Shown here: one piece after another, positions 20,013 to 29,034 of the stretch
How the letters are laid out: the number at the start of each line of letters is the position of its first letter
Position numbering within the stretch: position 1 is the first letter of the stretch
Virus record (IMG/VR): IMGVR_UViG_3300042525_000101
Coordinates: 1-35,827 of that record
Strand: one strand, 5' to 3'
Length of the DNA: 35,827 bases
Source of the DNA: a virus
Position numbers and translations under genes: made by a program
The notes under the pieces: model-generated
Database searches by the model: none
What the model saw: only the letters and a program-made list of their open reading frames with translations
Told to the model about the DNA's origin: nothing

Positions 20013-21800
20013 ATGGCAACTGATCCTCGCGCCGGAATATCAATGTCACCAGAAAAACAAGTCGAGTATTTGTTTATGCGCGACTTGAATAGAAGCGCTG
20101 ATCCGGCTGGAAAACAGTTTTGGACGGAAAGAGCAACACAAGTTCCCCCCGCCCAACTTAATGCAGAGTTTCGTGCTGCTGCAAAAATAGAAAATCCCCA
20201 AGCGGGAAATCTAAGATATAGATCATCTGGAATAACTTTACCTGGCGATCCTGGCTACCAAGAATACAGAAACCCAAGTTTTTTTGATTTAGTAAAACCC
20301 TTTGTTGTTCCTATTGTTGCAATTGTCGCACCTACGTTAATTCCTGCTATTGGTTCTGCTTTAGGTGCTACGACTACTGCTGGTGCGGCTGCGTTAGGTA
20401 GTGGCGTTGTGAATGCGGGGGTGACTGCTGCAACAGGTGGTTCGGCAGCAGATATTGCCAGATCATTCGCTGGTGGTGCTGCCGGTGGGTACGCAGGTGT
20501 AACGGCTAGTGAGGCGGTTAAAGCAGCAGAAGCCGCCGGTAAGATAGGAATATCAAGTTCACTACCTGCTGGTGTTTTACCTGCTGCTGCGGGTGGTGCT
20601 GCCGGTACTGGCGCGAGAACATTAGTAGAAACGGGTGACGTACCCAAATCATTACAGGCTGCTGGTTTATCAGGATTAGCATCAGGCGCTGGTCAGGTCG
20701 CATCCGTAACAGCACAAGGTGCGTTACCAGCAGATACAAGTAGAACAACACAAGCGTTAGTTGCTGGTGGTGCTGGTGGCGCAACGGAGGCCGCCATTGA
20801 AGGTGCAAACCCGATTACAAGCGCTATTGGTAGTGCGCTACAAACCTCTCGTATAACTTCCGCACAAGATGCAGACGCAGCGCGTAGAGCAGAGGAAGCA
20901 AGAAGACAGCAAGTTATTTCTGCTTTTGAACAGCCGACTACGCCTGGCACACAATTTGGATCAGCAACGGCGGGAGCAACGCCAGCGCGTTTACCTGGAT
21001 ATACAACCACTGAGTTTGATACGCCTGAATTTACAGCTTCTGGCAGACCTATTGCTGGAAGATTTGATCCGACCATTGTTGGCGGTGAAGAAACGTTAAG
21101 TCCTAGCGATAGGCTTGCGTTAGATGAATTAAGGCGTGCTGCGATTACGGGCGATGTGCAAACTTTAAGAGAAGTAACGCAAACAGGCGGGTTGCCAACC
21201 GCAACGCCAAGTACAACTATCAATCCTGCGCTTGCTTCAACAACGGGCTTTACAACAAGACAGCCATCAACACCTACCCGTACTGGTGGCGCTGCTGGAT
21301 TAACAGGTCAAACAACAACGAATAGAGATGCGCAGATATTAAATTTAACGGGTATTGCAAGACCTACGGACAGATTGCCAGGCGTAGATGTTACTGGTCA
21401 AGAAGAACTTGACAGGTTGCCTAATGTTGACGTGATTGGTGAAGATGAGATTGATAGATTGCCAAATGTTGACGTTACTGGCGAGGAAGAAACAGAATTT
21501 ACTAGAAGGCCGACTGAAGACACAATTGTTAGCCAACGATTCCCGCTAACACCTGATGAGCCAATAATTAAAAGACCACCAATTATTGACTACAGATCTT
21601 TTAATGTTTTCGATCCTACTTTTACTGTGCCACCGATAACGCCTACTACTATGGCGCCAGGTTCAAGCGCATTAGCGCAGGCATTGGGTGTGGGTGATCC
21701 TGGGGTGTCGTATTTAGGTAAGAAGGGTAAGGAACGTAAGCCTGTTTGGAACGTGGAGTCGTTAAAACTATCAGATGAATTAGGTGGACGTTATGGCTAA
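20013..21800 (+). CDS. Putative ejection/internal virion protein with DUF4214-like N-terminus
   Basis: The 595-residue protein opens with VEYLFMRDLNRSADPAGKQF and WTERA (about 17-41), matching the YxxxLxRxxDPxGxxYW pattern of DUF4214. A hydrophobic Ala/Gly-rich stretch (about 94-290) with FVVPIVAIVAPTLIPAIGSA and several Gly-zipper-like segments follows, and could insert into membrane. A disordered half comes next. At about 453-493 there are three repeats of DRLPxVDVxGxxE. First of three large genes typical of podovirus ejection proteins, it probably leaves the capsid with the DNA. Confidence 0.65.
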   Translation: MATDPRAGISMSPEKQVEYLFMRDLNRSADPAGKQFWTERATQVPPAQLNAEFRAAAKIENPQAGNLRYRSSGITLPGDPGYQEYRNPSFFDLVKPFVVPIVAIVAPTLIPAIGSALGATTTAGAAALGSGVVNAGVTAATGGSAADIARSFAGGAAGGYAGVTASEAVKAAEAAGKIGISSSLPAGVLPAAAGGAAGTGARTLVETGDVPKSLQAAGLSGLASGAGQVASVTAQGALPADTSRTTQALVAGGAGGATEAAIEGANPITSAIGSALQTSRITSAQDADAARRAEEARRQQVISAFEQPTTPGTQFGSATAGATPARLPGYTTTEFDTPEFTASGRPIAGRFDPTIVGGEETLSPSDRLALDELRRAAITGDVQTLREVTQTGGLPTATPSTTINPALASTTGFTTRQPSTPTRTGGAAGLTGQTTTNRDAQILNLTGIARPTDRLPGVDVTGQEELDRLPNVDVIGEDEIDRLPNVDVTGEEETEFTRRPTEDTIVSQRFPLTPDEPIIKRPPIIDYRSFNVFDPTFTVPPITPTTMAPGSSALAQALGVGDPGVSYLGKKGKERKPVWNVESLKLSDELGGRYG

Positions 21801-22908
21801 ACAAATTGCAAAACTGCTGAAGGCTACCATTCAAGACAGCAGCGACCTTAAACAGATTGCCAAACAGCTTGCCGGTAAAGGCAGGGGTGGTGACAGTATG
21901 CTTGTCCACATCACGCCTAGAGAAGCCATGATGCTGAAAGACGCTGGTGGCGCTGGCACGATCAACCCTGATACGGGGCTGATGGAGTTCTATGATGGTG
22001 GCTATGACCTAATGCGATACGCAGGTGAGCCAGATATTAGGACGGGTGGTTATACCAGAGCGCCTACAACGAACGCTTACACAGCCTCAGATTTTGAAAC
22101 CCCAACAAGAACAACCACACCAAGTTTTCAAGATACCTATACTTTAGTGCCTGACAACTACGTTCCAAATGTAAGAACGGGTGGTTACGTTTCTCCTGAA
22201 AGTGTTGAGCCAACAAGTCGATTAGGTTTATATGGCGTAAGACCTGGCGGTGTCGGTTTTAGAGCGCCTACTGCCCAACGGCCTATTGCCGAAGGTATTT
22301 CGTTGCAACAAGCACAAGCTGCTGCTCCGTCTGCGCCAGTTTTCCCAGGCGCATACACGCCAGTAGGTGAAGTACAGCAGGCGTTGACTAAAGAGCCAAC
22401 AACGGCACAGCGTTTAAGGTCGACACTGACCAGCCCAAGAATGATTGAAAACTTGGCATTAGGTGGATTGTCTGCCTTGCCAGGAATTATTGCTTCAAGG
22501 AATGCGGCTAGACAAGGTCAACGTGCTAAAGAAGAAATGCAAGCGATGGCAGCACCTTATCGTCAGCGCGGTCAGGAACTTCTTGCTCAAGCACAGTCTG
22601 GTGCGTTAAGTCCTGCCGAGCAACAGCAACTGCAAGCTATGCAAGCACGGATAGCGCAAGGTGTAGCAGGTCGTGGTGGCGTAGGCGCAGAACAAGCACA
22701 AGTTCAACTAGAAGCTTTCCGTCAACAAATCTTGCAAAACAAATATGACTTAGGTCTGAAAGTGTCTGGAATTGCTGATTCGATTGCGACAGGCGCTATT
22801 AGAGCAGGCTTGGAAGCAGATCAGTATGTCAGTGAATTAACTGGCAACTATTTCTCTAATGCTATGCAAATGGCAATGATGAACATGGGTCAAAGACCGC
22901 AAACGTGA
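21793..22908 (+). CDS. Putative ejection protein with HITPREA motif
   Basis: The start ATG 21793 (GGTGGA upstream) overlaps the previous gene by eight bases. The 371-residue product has GKGRGGDSMLVHITPREAMM (about 29-48) and GTINPDTGLMEFY just after, a motif pair that recurs in virion proteins of many tailed phages. A disordered region and a helical C-terminal half with Gln-rich coils (about 240-330) follow. Location and composition suggest an internal virion protein released at infection. Biochemical role is unknown. Confidence 0.65.
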   Translation: MAKQIAKLLKATIQDSSDLKQIAKQLAGKGRGGDSMLVHITPREAMMLKDAGGAGTINPDTGLMEFYDGGYDLMRYAGEPDIRTGGYTRAPTTNAYTASDFETPTRTTTPSFQDTYTLVPDNYVPNVRTGGYVSPESVEPTSRLGLYGVRPGGVGFRAPTAQRPIAEGISLQQAQAAAPSAPVFPGAYTPVGEVQQALTKEPTTAQRLRSTLTSPRMIENLALGGLSALPGIIASRNAARQGQRAKEEMQAMAAPYRQRGQELLAQAQSGALSPAEQQQLQAMQARIAQGVAGRGGVGAEQAQVQLEAFRQQILQNKYDLGLKVSGIADSIATGAIRAGLEADQYVSELTGNYFSNAMQMAMMNMGQRPQT

Positions 22909-22915
22909 GGTAAAC

Positions 22916-24355
22916 ATGGCTGATCCAAGATTTTCTAGCGCGTTAGAGAACATCACTGGAATGCGTGATCCGCTTGCTGGTTCTGCGGTTACTGGGCGTA
23001 CACAAGCCCCTAAACAAGATTTTATGACGCCTCAAGCTAGGCTTAGCAGAGAGTATCAAATACAAGATGAGCTGATTCCAAAACTCGGAAATTTGGCAGT
23101 GCAGTCTGCTGAGTTTGAGGGTTTGACCAAAAAGGAAGCAGCTACTAGAGCCGCTGAGGTTGCTAAAGGTGAACGTCAACTTGCGGAGGAAAGAGCAACC
23201 ACATTAGAGCAGCCAGCGCTGCGTCAAGAGCGTACACAGTTGCGTCAAGAACTTGGTAAGCCATTTGTGCCGACTCAAGAAAACGCTCAAGAAATGGCAA
23301 CCATTTTTAGTTTTATTGGTGTATTAGGGTTTGCGTTAGGTGCTGGCGGCAAGAACAATTCCATACAAGCCATGAGCGCCATGAATGGCATGATGGAAGG
23401 TTACAAACAAGGAAACATAGCGCGTTACGAAAAAGAGAAAGATATTTTTTTAAATAACGTCAAATCTTTAACAACGAAAATTTCTGCTATTGATGCAGAA
23501 CTGGATGACATAGCGCAACTTGCTTCTATTAGCTATGACAAAGGCATGGCAAAACTTAAAGAGGTGGCTTTGCAGAATGAAGCTGACTTTTTAATAAAGT
23601 ATTCCGATAAAGTTGGCTTGCCAAAAACCATTGAATATGTGAAATCATTAAAAGCCTCTAATGACAAAAACATTGATAGATTAGAAAAAGAATTGGCAAG
23701 AGTTGCAACGGCAGAACAAAAGTTTCAGAACGACAAAATTATGGAAGCCATCCGGCAGTCTGGACGCCGAGATATTGTCGTTTTGCGAGATAGTCTAAGA
23801 GGTGATGGCAAGGGTGGCGGTCAAAAGCTTACTGAAAAAGATCGTTCAGCGCATCGTTTGCGTGAAAACCTGATTCCTGAGTTAGAGGAAGGTATTGACA
23901 TACTTGACCGTTTGAACCGAGATGGTCAATGGAGCAAGATGACTTCCTTACTAGCCGTAGACACTAGAGCCGCAGAACTTGCGTTCAAGGATGATCCAGA
24001 GGCACTAAAGCTAATCAGAACCTTTGCATTCTTCCGTAGTAAAGAATTTGAAACGGGTGGTAAGGCACTAACCAGAATAGAAGACCGCATTCTTGCTCCG
24101 CTGTATAGGTCTGACTTGCGTGTTTATGAGGCGGTCAGAAACGCGATGGTTCAGGGCGTGACTGAAATGTCGAGAGAGAAATCGCGGTTAGAAGACCAAT
24201 TCCCGCAACTAGGTGGTGGTGTTGATCGTCGTAGCGAAATGCCAGCGCCTAAATCTATGCCAAGCGGTGACAAGCTGAAGGCTTACGCAGACGCCAACTT
24301 CGGTGGCGATCAAACCAAAGCTAAAGACTTCTTACGTTCACAGGGGTATCAATAA
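22916..24355 (+). CDS. Putative internal virion/ejection protein, coiled coil
   Basis: The 479-residue product is mostly helical and charged, with coiled-coil segments around 75-125 and 185-270. A hydrophobic patch ATIFSFIGVLGFALGAGGKN (about 126-145) may be a membrane-active helix. GAGG lies before the start and the stop overlaps the next gene. Second partner in the ejection set. No lytic transglycosylase or protease motif is visible. Confidence 0.62.
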   Translation: MADPRFSSALENITGMRDPLAGSAVTGRTQAPKQDFMTPQARLSREYQIQDELIPKLGNLAVQSAEFEGLTKKEAATRAAEVAKGERQLAEERATTLEQPALRQERTQLRQELGKPFVPTQENAQEMATIFSFIGVLGFALGAGGKNNSIQAMSAMNGMMEGYKQGNIARYEKEKDIFLNNVKSLTTKISAIDAELDDIAQLASISYDKGMAKLKEVALQNEADFLIKYSDKVGLPKTIEYVKSLKASNDKNIDRLEKELARVATAEQKFQNDKIMEAIRQSGRRDIVVLRDSLRGDGKGGGQKLTEKDRSAHRLRENLIPELEEGIDILDRLNRDGQWSKMTSLLAVDTRAAELAFKDDPEALKLIRTFAFFRSKEFETGGKALTRIEDRILAPLYRSDLRVYEAVRNAMVQGVTEMSREKSRLEDQFPQLGGGVDRRSEMPAPKSMPSGDKLKAYADANFGGDQTKAKDFLRSQGYQ

Positions 24356-26712
24356 TGGCTGTTGACATTAGCGATCTACCAAAACCGTCGCAAACAGATT
24401 TTAGCGACCTGCCGACACCTAAAGCGCCTTCAGCGCCTAAAGCGCCGACAACATCACCTGAAAAGCCGTTTGGACAGCGCTTAGAAGACATTGGTGTTGC
24501 GACAGGTGTTGGTACTGCTGCTGGCGCTTTTTCGCCGGAGATTGCTTTTGGTACAGGCTTGCTACTAGAAAAGTTTCCCCTGTCTCCTCCACCTGTTAGA
24601 GCCGCTGGTAGAGCCATGCAAGCCGCAGCCCCGTCTATGGAAGGCGCTAAAGGTCGTGCGCTTGGTTCTTTGGCTGGTGGCTTTGGTGGATTGACTAGCG
24701 AAACGGCAGGGCAGGCGGCTGAGTTGTTTGGCGCTTCACCACCTGTTGCAGAGAGCGCCAGAATTGTTGGTGGTCTGTTGCCACTTGAGGCAGTGACCAG
24801 CGGCACAAGAGGCGTTGGTTCATTGGTTAGTATGATTAAGCCAGGCGCCGGTACTGCTTACAACATGATGAGAAGCGTCATGCAAGATGTGGGCGTGGCT
24901 AATCTCGCAGGCAAGCAGCGTGAACTGGTTATGCAGCGGATTGAAGAACTCCGCAAGTCACCGTTTACGACTGACGCTCAAAAGAAGATTTACGACACGA
25001 TTGCCGATTCCGTTAGCAAATCTACCAACATAGCGGAGGTTGAGGCTGATCTGGCTAGACGCGCTGCTGAAGCAGAGGCTAGAGGTGTGCGTAGTACGGC
25101 AGAAACCGTATCTAGAGAAGAACGGGAACGCGGCGTTAAGTTAGCCGGAACCAGGGCAGAATTAGAAGAAGCAAAAAGAACTCTGGTAGATAGGGCTAAG
25201 AGTGGGTTGCGGCAGGTAGGCGATGCCACTGTCGAACTGTCGCAGATGGGTAGAACGCTGCGTGACAGGATTTTGCAAAGGTTTGAAACCGGATCATTGG
25301 AACGGTCGGATGCTTACAAGCAGCAGAAGGCTTTGCGTGATCAGGCTGTGGCTGCAAAAGAAAGCCAAGGTATTCTGGTTGAGTCGTTGCCAGAATACAA
25401 AACACTTGTACAAGACCTCCGTAACAAGTTGCTGAAAGGCCAAATCGCTCAACAGCAGAAGACAGCGCCGGTTACTGAGCCTGGCGTGTTAAAGGCTTAT
25501 CAAAACATCTATGAAGCAGTAACAGCGCGTCGTGTGGAAGTAGGCGCCAATGAGATGGGTAATCCTGTTTACAAGACGTTTCCTACTTCGTTTGATGCGC
25601 TAGATGATGTGCGTCGGCGTTTGGGTGATGTTGCTTTTGGTAAAGAGGTTGAGGGTTACTCTGCTATTGGTTCGAACATTGCCAAAGAGTATTACGCAAA
25701 AATCAGCCAGATTCAGTCTAAGTTTGCTGGTGAAGCGCATGATGTGTTGCAAAGCGAGTATGAGATTGCTTCTCGGCTGCTAGAGAAGTACAGAACTAAG
25801 GCGGGTGCTAAAGCGACTGCGTTAGACCGGATAGATCCTACTCAATTCAAAACGGATGCCAAGGGATTGCCTGCTGCGTTGTTCAACAGTCAACAGTCTG
25901 TGGCAGACGCTATTGCATTGACGGGTGATCGGAACCTGGTAGTTCAAGAAGCTAGAAACTATGTGGCTAGAACGATTGCCAACATGGATGCTAAAGCCGC
26001 AAAAAACTGGCTTACTAGCAAACAGAACTCAGATTGGTTGAGCGCGTTGCCGGAAGTCAGAACTGCTGCCAACAACTACGTTATGAACCTAGAGCGTGCT
26101 GAAGGCATGGCTGCGGGTGCTGGTAAGGTTGCGACAAGGAAAGAAGCGTTAGAGCGCCAGGCCGGTAGAGAAGCTGGCAAGGCGCTGGAGATCGGCGAAA
26201 AAGAAGCTGGCAGGCTGGTTAAAGAAGGCGAGAAGGCTGCTGGCGCAATTACCGATGCAGCGAGAAAAGAAGCCGCGACCATTCTGAGTACGGCTGAACC
26301 TGCTGCCCGTGTCCAAGAGATCATTACGTCGGGTGACAGAACCTTGTGGGATCGGGTTGCGCCAGCGATTGCAGCTAGTCCTAATGGCAAGCAAATTTTG
26401 GAGCAAGCGATTCGTCAGACGATGGCTGACAGAGCGCAGCAAGGCGTGTTCGGCGCACAGCGTTTCTGGCAAACCAGCCTGAAGGATTCATTAGCCAGGA
26501 CAGGCTTGATGCCTACTAATAAGATCAATGAGATCAGTCAGCAACTCGATGCTATTGCTAATTCGGCATTGCCAGAGCAACAGAAACTCACCTTGTTTGG
26601 CAGAACCATTAAGAACATCATTGTGACTTACGGAGCGCCTGCTGTTGGCACATCTGCCTACGATGTCATTACTGGCGCAGGCAAACCAACTTCTATGCAA
26701 CCAGTGAGGTAA
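24355..26712 (+). CDS. Large internal virion/ejection protein, 785 residues
   Basis: This is the largest protein of the window. After a Pro-rich start (MAVDISDLPKPSQTDFSDLP) come Gly/Ala-rich, membrane-compatible helices (about 45-165) and then a very long Ala/Glu/Lys/Arg-rich helical region with a strong coiled-coil pattern (about 205-310 and 590-650). A more globular part (about 380-560) lies between. In podoviruses the last and largest of the three ejection proteins forms part of a trans-envelope conduit; the analogy is by order and composition only. No peptidoglycan-cleaving motif was found. Confidence 0.65.
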   Translation: MAVDISDLPKPSQTDFSDLPTPKAPSAPKAPTTSPEKPFGQRLEDIGVATGVGTAAGAFSPEIAFGTGLLLEKFPLSPPPVRAAGRAMQAAAPSMEGAKGRALGSLAGGFGGLTSETAGQAAELFGASPPVAESARIVGGLLPLEAVTSGTRGVGSLVSMIKPGAGTAYNMMRSVMQDVGVANLAGKQRELVMQRIEELRKSPFTTDAQKKIYDTIADSVSKSTNIAEVEADLARRAAEAEARGVRSTAETVSREERERGVKLAGTRAELEEAKRTLVDRAKSGLRQVGDATVELSQMGRTLRDRILQRFETGSLERSDAYKQQKALRDQAVAAKESQGILVESLPEYKTLVQDLRNKLLKGQIAQQQKTAPVTEPGVLKAYQNIYEAVTARRVEVGANEMGNPVYKTFPTSFDALDDVRRRLGDVAFGKEVEGYSAIGSNIAKEYYAKISQIQSKFAGEAHDVLQSEYEIASRLLEKYRTKAGAKATALDRIDPTQFKTDAKGLPAALFNSQQSVADAIALTGDRNLVVQEARNYVARTIANMDAKAAKNWLTSKQNSDWLSALPEVRTAANNYVMNLERAEGMAAGAGKVATRKEALERQAGREAGKALEIGEKEAGRLVKEGEKAAGAITDAARKEAATILSTAEPAARVQEIITSGDRTLWDRVAPAIAASPNGKQILEQAIRQTMADRAQQGVFGAQRFWQTSLKDSLARTGLMPTNKINEISQQLDAIANSALPEQQKLTLFGRTIKNIIVTYGAPAVGTSAYDVITGAGKPTSMQPVR

Positions 26713-26714
26713 TC

Positions 26715-26852
26715 ATGCCGCTGACAAAGGGTTTTAGCAAAAAGACAATAAGCAAGAACATTCGTCGTGAGATGAAGCGTGGGAGGCCACAGAAGCAAGC
26801 GGTGGCTATTGCTCTTAATGTTGCTAGGAAAGCAAAGAAAGGAAGAAAATGA
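26715..26852 (+). CDS. Small basic protein (PLTKGFSKKTISKNIRREM type), 45 residues
   Basis: The frame from ATG 26715 to TGA encodes MPLTKGFSKKTISKNIRREM and then KRGRPQKQAVAIALNVARKA plus KKGRK. KKTISKNI, the xPQKQAVAIA core and a Lys-rich end are shared by a widespread small phage protein type, which I recall as DUF6496-like. About 16 of 45 residues are Lys or Arg. Nucleic-acid binding is plausible; function is not established. It overlaps the next gene by four bases (ATGA). Confidence 0.75.
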   Translation: MPLTKGFSKKTISKNIRREMKRGRPQKQAVAIALNVARKAKKGRK

Positions 26853-26977
26853 TGCGTAACCGTAGACCGCAAGAAGCTGGTATTGGTGATCAAACGCCAC
26901 CACCAACCATGATCAAGCCGATGCGTAAGATGAAGCGTCAAGAACAGGCCATGCAGAAGCGCAAGAACAAGCGATGA
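26849..26977 (+). CDS. Small basic protein, 42 residues
   Basis: The frame from ATG 26849 to TGA (product MMRNRRPQEAGIGDQTPPPT and a Met/Lys/Arg/Gln-rich C-terminal half) has GGAAGA upstream and overlaps both neighbours by four bases. It is very basic and probably partly helical at the C-terminus. No family is recognised. It is one of six such tiny basic proteins encoded in the late operon. Confidence 0.65.
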   Translation: MMRNRRPQEAGIGDQTPPPTMIKPMRKMKRQEQAMQKRKNKR

Positions 26978-27174
26978 CTAAGAAGATTAAGGGGATAAAT
27001 CCAGAGTTGGAGAAGGCGATTGGTGATCTGCTGAAGGCCACCATGTCCGACCCGACCGCTAGCCTGACGGACAAATCCAAGATCATCGACAGAGCGTTAA
27101 AACTTGAACAACTAAAAGCCAGAATATCGGATGATGATTGGGGTTCAGGGTTTGCTGATGATGAGGATGAGTAG
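26974..27174 (+). CDS. Hypothetical protein, 66 residues, small-terminase-like composition
   Basis: The product starts MTKKIKGINPELEKAIGDLL, has a helical middle with SLTDKSKIIDRALKLEQLKA, and ends with a very acidic DDDWGSGFADDEDE tail. A basic start, helical centre and acidic tail recall small DNA-packaging proteins of T7-like phages, but similarity is of composition only. It overlaps the preceding gene (ATGA). Confidence 0.6.
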   Translation: MTKKIKGINPELEKAIGDLLKATMSDPTASLTDKSKIIDRALKLEQLKARISDDDWGSGFADDEDE

Positions 27175-27211
27175 TAAGATATGAGTATCCATTTCGAAAG
27201 GGGATACAAGT

Positions 27212-27436
27212 ATGGATGCTATTTCACTGGTACGCTTGGCTTTGAGTGTCATCAGCGAGAGATTGTTAGTGATTCTGGCTTTGTGCCTGAATTTCGCACT
27301 CGCTTGCTGGACAATGTGGGGATTGATGTGGGAGAGGCTGGTAGCGTTAGCCGTGTTTGCGTTATTCAGCTACCTTTTGATAAGAATGGAAAGGAATAAA
27401 GATGCGCGACAAGAAAGATCTAACGCTCAAGAGTAG
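27212..27436 (+). CDS. Predicted two-pass membrane protein, 74 residues (holin candidate)
   Basis: AAGGGG with proper spacing precedes ATG 27212. The product has two hydrophobic helices (about 16-36 and 41-58: LLVILALCLNFALACWTMWG and ERLVALAVFALFSYLLI) and a charged C-terminus RMERNKDARQERSNAQE, the size and layout of a class II holin or antiholin. A 3-TM holin-like gene lies about 550 bases downstream, so this may be a partner. An alternative frame at 27181-27399 lacks these features. The end overlaps the next gene by 35 bases. Confidence 0.6.
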   Translation: MDAISLVRLALSVISERLLVILALCLNFALACWTMWGLMWERLVALAVFALFSYLLIRMERNKDARQERSNAQE

Positions 27437-27641
27437 CGTGCCTGGGGCTGAAGAACTGAACTACAGCCAGAAATACGCGAAAGCAATCCGTCCTCAGAAA
27501 CCATCTGATACGACAGAACGTTATCAGAAGTGGCAACCAGGTCAAGTACCTATGGGTGGCTTCCGTTCCACCTTCTGCTTTGATGACAGCTACAACAGCA
27601 AAGAAAGCCCGACTTCAGGCGGTGGCAAGAAGGTGTACTAA
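27402..27641 (+). CDS. Hypothetical protein, 79 residues
   Basis: This polar, partly disordered protein (MRDKKDLTLKSSVPGAEELN) has a Tyr/Trp/Pro-rich middle and a GFRSTFCFDDSYNSKESP segment. It shares its last base with the next start. Its start lies within the preceding gene. No family is recognised. Confidence 0.6.
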   Translation: MRDKKDLTLKSSVPGAEELNYSQKYAKAIRPQKPSDTTERYQKWQPGQVPMGGFRSTFCFDDSYNSKESPTSGGGKKVY

Positions 27642-27988
27642 TGGCTAACAACATTGCTTTTCAAGAGATGGGCAAAACGGTGCGGATTAACGTCAGCACC
27701 ACTGCCAATACCGTAGCCGTAACTGCTGATTCTCCGTGTAATCAAGTTCGTATTCACAACGGTACGGCAGGAGAAGTGTTTATTCGTTGCGGATCAACAG
27801 CCACAAGCAATGTTGCCATCCCTGTAGCTGGAACGCCGAATTACGGCACAGTGTTGCATAACAATGCGACGGTAGTTTTTACAGCACCTAGAACACCAAC
27901 GACTGAAGGCGGCTACATATTTTATGTATCTGCAATTGTGGCGTCGGGTACAGCAGTTGTGTACGTCACGCCAGGTGAAGGTTTGTAA
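27641..27988 (+). CDS. Small beta-sandwich protein, paralogue of 17541-17870
   Basis: The 115-residue product (MANNIAFQEMGKTVRINVST) is beta-rich with low charge, contains NQVRIHNGTAGEVFIRCGST, and ends VVYVTPGEGL. The matching ending and strand order in the protein at 17541 indicate a duplicated structural family. Placement next to lysis genes is unusual for a virion protein but not rare in tailed phages. Confidence 0.6.
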   Translation: MANNIAFQEMGKTVRINVSTTANTVAVTADSPCNQVRIHNGTAGEVFIRCGSTATSNVAIPVAGTPNYGTVLHNNATVVFTAPRTPTTEGGYIFYVSAIVASGTAVVYVTPGEGL

Positions 27989-28395
27989 TGTCGCTTGATC
28001 CGATCAGCGCCATACTCAACATTGGCAGCAAAGTCATAGACCGGCTTTGGCCTGATCCTGCTCAAGCTGCTGCCGCAAAGCTAGAACTGTTTAAGTTGCA
28101 ACAGTCTGGCGAGTTGCAGCAGATTATGGGGCAGTTAGAAATAAACAAAGTGGAAGCTGCGAACGCTTCCGTTTTTGTTTCTGGGTGGCGTCCTTTTATC
28201 GGCTGGATATGTGGCGCTGCTTGCGCTTGGAACTGGATCGGGATAAGCGTAGCCAAGACGATTGCAGCGTTTGCCCACTACGACATCAACCTAAGTCCTG
28301 CTGACCTGTCTGAGATGTTGCCGGTATTGATGGGAATGCTTGGCCTGGGTGCGCTGCGTACTGTTGAGAAGATTCAAGGAGTGGCGGCAAAGTGA
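27988..28395 (+). CDS. Holin, 3-TM GTA/phage type
   Basis: The 135-residue product shows the pattern of the GTA-type 3-TM holin family: an N-terminal IGSKVIDRLWPDPAQAAAAK, a Glu/Gln-rich helix, then VSGWRPFIGWICGAACAWNW (about 64-83), a second helix and a third, PVLMGMLGLGALRTVEK (about 112-128). Holins permeabilise the inner membrane at a set time and let endolysin reach peptidoglycan. The endolysin gene follows directly, overlapping by four bases, which supports the role. Confidence 0.85.
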   Translation: MSLDPISAILNIGSKVIDRLWPDPAQAAAAKLELFKLQQSGELQQIMGQLEINKVEAANASVFVSGWRPFIGWICGAACAWNWIGISVAKTIAAFAHYDINLSPADLSEMLPVLMGMLGLGALRTVEKIQGVAAK

Positions 28396-28811
28396 TTAAC
28401 AGCCGTAAGATTGAAGACCTGCTGCCAGTGGTTCGGGAGCGCGTCGAGAAGATGATTGCTGATTGTGAAGCAGAAGGTATAGAACTGCTTGTCACTAGCA
28501 CCTACCGAGATAACTTCAGCCAAGCAGCGCTGTACGCTCAAGGCAGAACCGCACCAGGAAGGATTGTCACGAATGCACGGGCTGGTCAGTCTTTTCATAA
28601 TTACCGTTGTGCTGTGGATGTCGTTCCGTTACTACACGGAAAACCTGTTTGGGATGCCAAGAACTCGATCTGGCAAGACGTTGGCAGAATAGGCAAAGCA
28701 GCAGGATTAGAGTGGGCGGGTGATTGGAAGCGGTTTAAGGAATATCCGCACTTCCAGTTCACAGGTGGCCTGACATTGGCGCAACTACAGCGAGGAGCCA
28801 AAATTGTCTAA
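28392..28811 (+). CDS. Endolysin, M15-family peptidase
   Basis: Start GTG 28392 overlaps the holin stop (GTGA). The 139-residue protein has the VanY/CwlK-type M15 signatures TSTYRD (35-40), SFHNYRCAVDVVP (67-79, Zn ligands His69 and Asp76), and a C-terminal WAGDWKRFKEYPHFQF (108-123, third ligand His120). These zinc peptidases cut peptide cross-links or L-Ala-D-Glu bonds in peptidoglycan. No signal peptide is seen, so release by the upstream holin fits. Confidence 0.9.
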   Translation: MINSRKIEDLLPVVRERVEKMIADCEAEGIELLVTSTYRDNFSQAALYAQGRTAPGRIVTNARAGQSFHNYRCAVDVVPLLHGKPVWDAKNSIWQDVGRIGKAAGLEWAGDWKRFKEYPHFQFTGGLTLAQLQRGAKIV

Positions 28812-29034
28812 GAACGTGAAGCTGTCGGTAGGTAGGGGTGAGAAGCTATCCGTTAAGGCTGGCAGTGGACTGACCGCCAAAGGCAGAGCCAAGTACAACC
28901 GTGCGACGGGTAGTAACCTCAAAGCACCCACCAAAGATACCTCTAGCCCTCGCCACAAGTCTTTCTGCGCCCGTAGCCGTAACTGGACAGGTGAGCGCGG
29001 TAAAGCTGCTAGAAAGCGCTGGGGTTGCCGGTGA
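28804..29034 (+). CDS. Small basic protein (GLTAKGRAKYNRATGSNLKAP type), 76 residues
   Basis: A TTG start at 28804 with GAGGAG seven bases upstream is the best fit. The core GLTAKGRAKYNRATGSNLKA (about 22-41) and SPRHKSFCARS (about 48-58) belong to a small protein type common in phages, which I recall as DUF6321-like; function unknown. It is rich in Lys and Arg and ends GKAARKRWGCR. It overlaps the endolysin by eight bases and the next gene by four. Confidence 0.72.
   Translation: MSKNVKLSVGRGEKLSVKAGSGLTAKGRAKYNRATGSNLKAPTKDTSSPRHKSFCARSRNWTGERGKAARKRWGCR

Noticed and set aside
27181-27399. 72-codon frame overlapping the two-pass membrane protein gene
   Set aside because: The frame at 27212-27436 has the ribosome binding site and coherent membrane helices; this one has neither.
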